DNA from: Metabacillus malikii
Lineage (GTDB): Bacteria > Bacillota > Bacilli > Bacillales > Bacillaceae
DNA: 64,000 nucleotides
Direction: 5' to 3'
NCBI RefSeq assembly: GCF_030813355.1
Contig: NZ_JAUSUD010000007.1
Coordinates: 124,001-188,000, forward strand
Below are positions 63,732-64,000 of this stretch, one piece after another. Position 1 is the stretch's first letter. The number at the start of each line of letters is the position of its first letter. The position numbers were made by a program, and so were the translations under genes. The notes under the pieces are model-generated. The model did no database searches. It saw nothing but the letters and a program-made list of their open reading frames with translations, and was not told the DNA's origin.

Positions 63732-64000
63732 ATGGCAATTATTGAATTTCCAAAAGATATGAGATGGGGAGCGGCAACAGCTGCTTATCAAATTGAAGGA
63801 GCTGCCTATAAAGATGGCAGAGGGCTTTCAATTTGGGACACATTTTCACATACACCAGGAAAAGTGAAAAATGGGGACAATGGTGATATCGCATGTGATA
63901 GCTATCATCGCTACAATGAGGATATTCAGCTAATGAAGGAACTTGGTATTGATATTTACCGTTTTTCTGTATCTTGGCCACGTATCTTCCCTACAGGTAA
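63732..64000 (+). CDS. GH1 beta-glucosidase or 6-phospho-beta-glucosidase, N-terminus only
   Basis: The window ends inside this gene. The 89 visible residues show the GH1 start [20 protein letters not shown], then [33 protein letters not shown] and [20 protein letters not shown], all diagnostic. The catalytic Glu residues lie beyond the edge. Because the linked transporter is an ABC type rather than a phosphotransferase, the substrate is probably a non-phosphorylated beta-glucoside. AGGAGG lies five bases before ATG 63732. Confidence 0.9.
   Translation, partial: MAIIEFPKDMRWGAATAAYQIEGAAYKDGRGLSIWDTFSHTPGKVKNGDNGDIACDSYHRYNEDIQLMKELGIDIYRFSVSWPRIFPTG

Overview
The window is an AT-rich chromosomal stretch of a Gram-positive Bacillaceae bacterium. 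The evidence is strong GGAGG-type ribosome binding sites, TTG and GTG starts, a proline T-box ahead of proBA, a qoxABCD menaquinol oxidase without a CuA site, YesM/YesN-type two-component systems, LplB/LplC-type permeases without their own ATPase, cre-like CcpA boxes, and dispersed palindromic repeats of a kind I associate with Bacillaceae. No tRNA, rRNA, transposase, phage gene or CRISPR array was found. Species cannot be assigned from the sequence alone.

Layout. 1-2101 (minus): ccdA-like gene, OmpR-type regulator and a histidine kinase cut by the left edge. 2349-5558: GH95 glycosidase and a DUF624/YesL-like membrane protein. 5749-11846 (minus): an eight-gene bacteriocin locus (CPBP protease, GyrI-like protein, three double-glycine peptides, a small membrane protein, a C39 peptidase-ABC exporter and its HlyD partner), apparently read from one near-consensus promoter. 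12251-31808: GH3 enzyme with a beta-trefoil-like insertion and a CBM6-like end, then two paralogous modules, each YesM-YesN followed by two permeases and a binding lipoprotein. 32471-34876: degenerate J-domain membrane protein, AraC regulator, YbaK-type deacylase. 35017-39450: qoxABCD with a distant Fnr/Rex-like palindrome. 39939-46660: sugar ABC system, LacI regulator and GH13 alpha-glucosidase. 46824-54325: MATE transporter, T-box proBA, pxpBCA plus a GGDEF gene. 54340-58096: CPBP protease with a small unknown protein, then a small acidic/Gly-Ser-Tyr protein, an ATP-grasp glutathionylspermidine-synthase-like protein and DUF350. 58824-64000: third class of sugar ABC operon with LacI regulator and a GH1 gene cut by the right edge.

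Most of the window is carbohydrate scavenging: secreted or cytoplasmic glycosidases (GH95, GH3, GH13, GH1) beside four ABC importers, each with a local regulator. No sugar ATPase gene is present, so all four probably share an MsmX-type ATPase encoded elsewhere (inference from family knowledge).

The least explained features are the bacteriocin locus with its unusual Cys-free peptides and internal hairpin, and three intergenic tandem-repeat arrays. The arrays differ in sequence but all repeat every 52 bp, and two of them share a hairpin with constant arms and variable loops.
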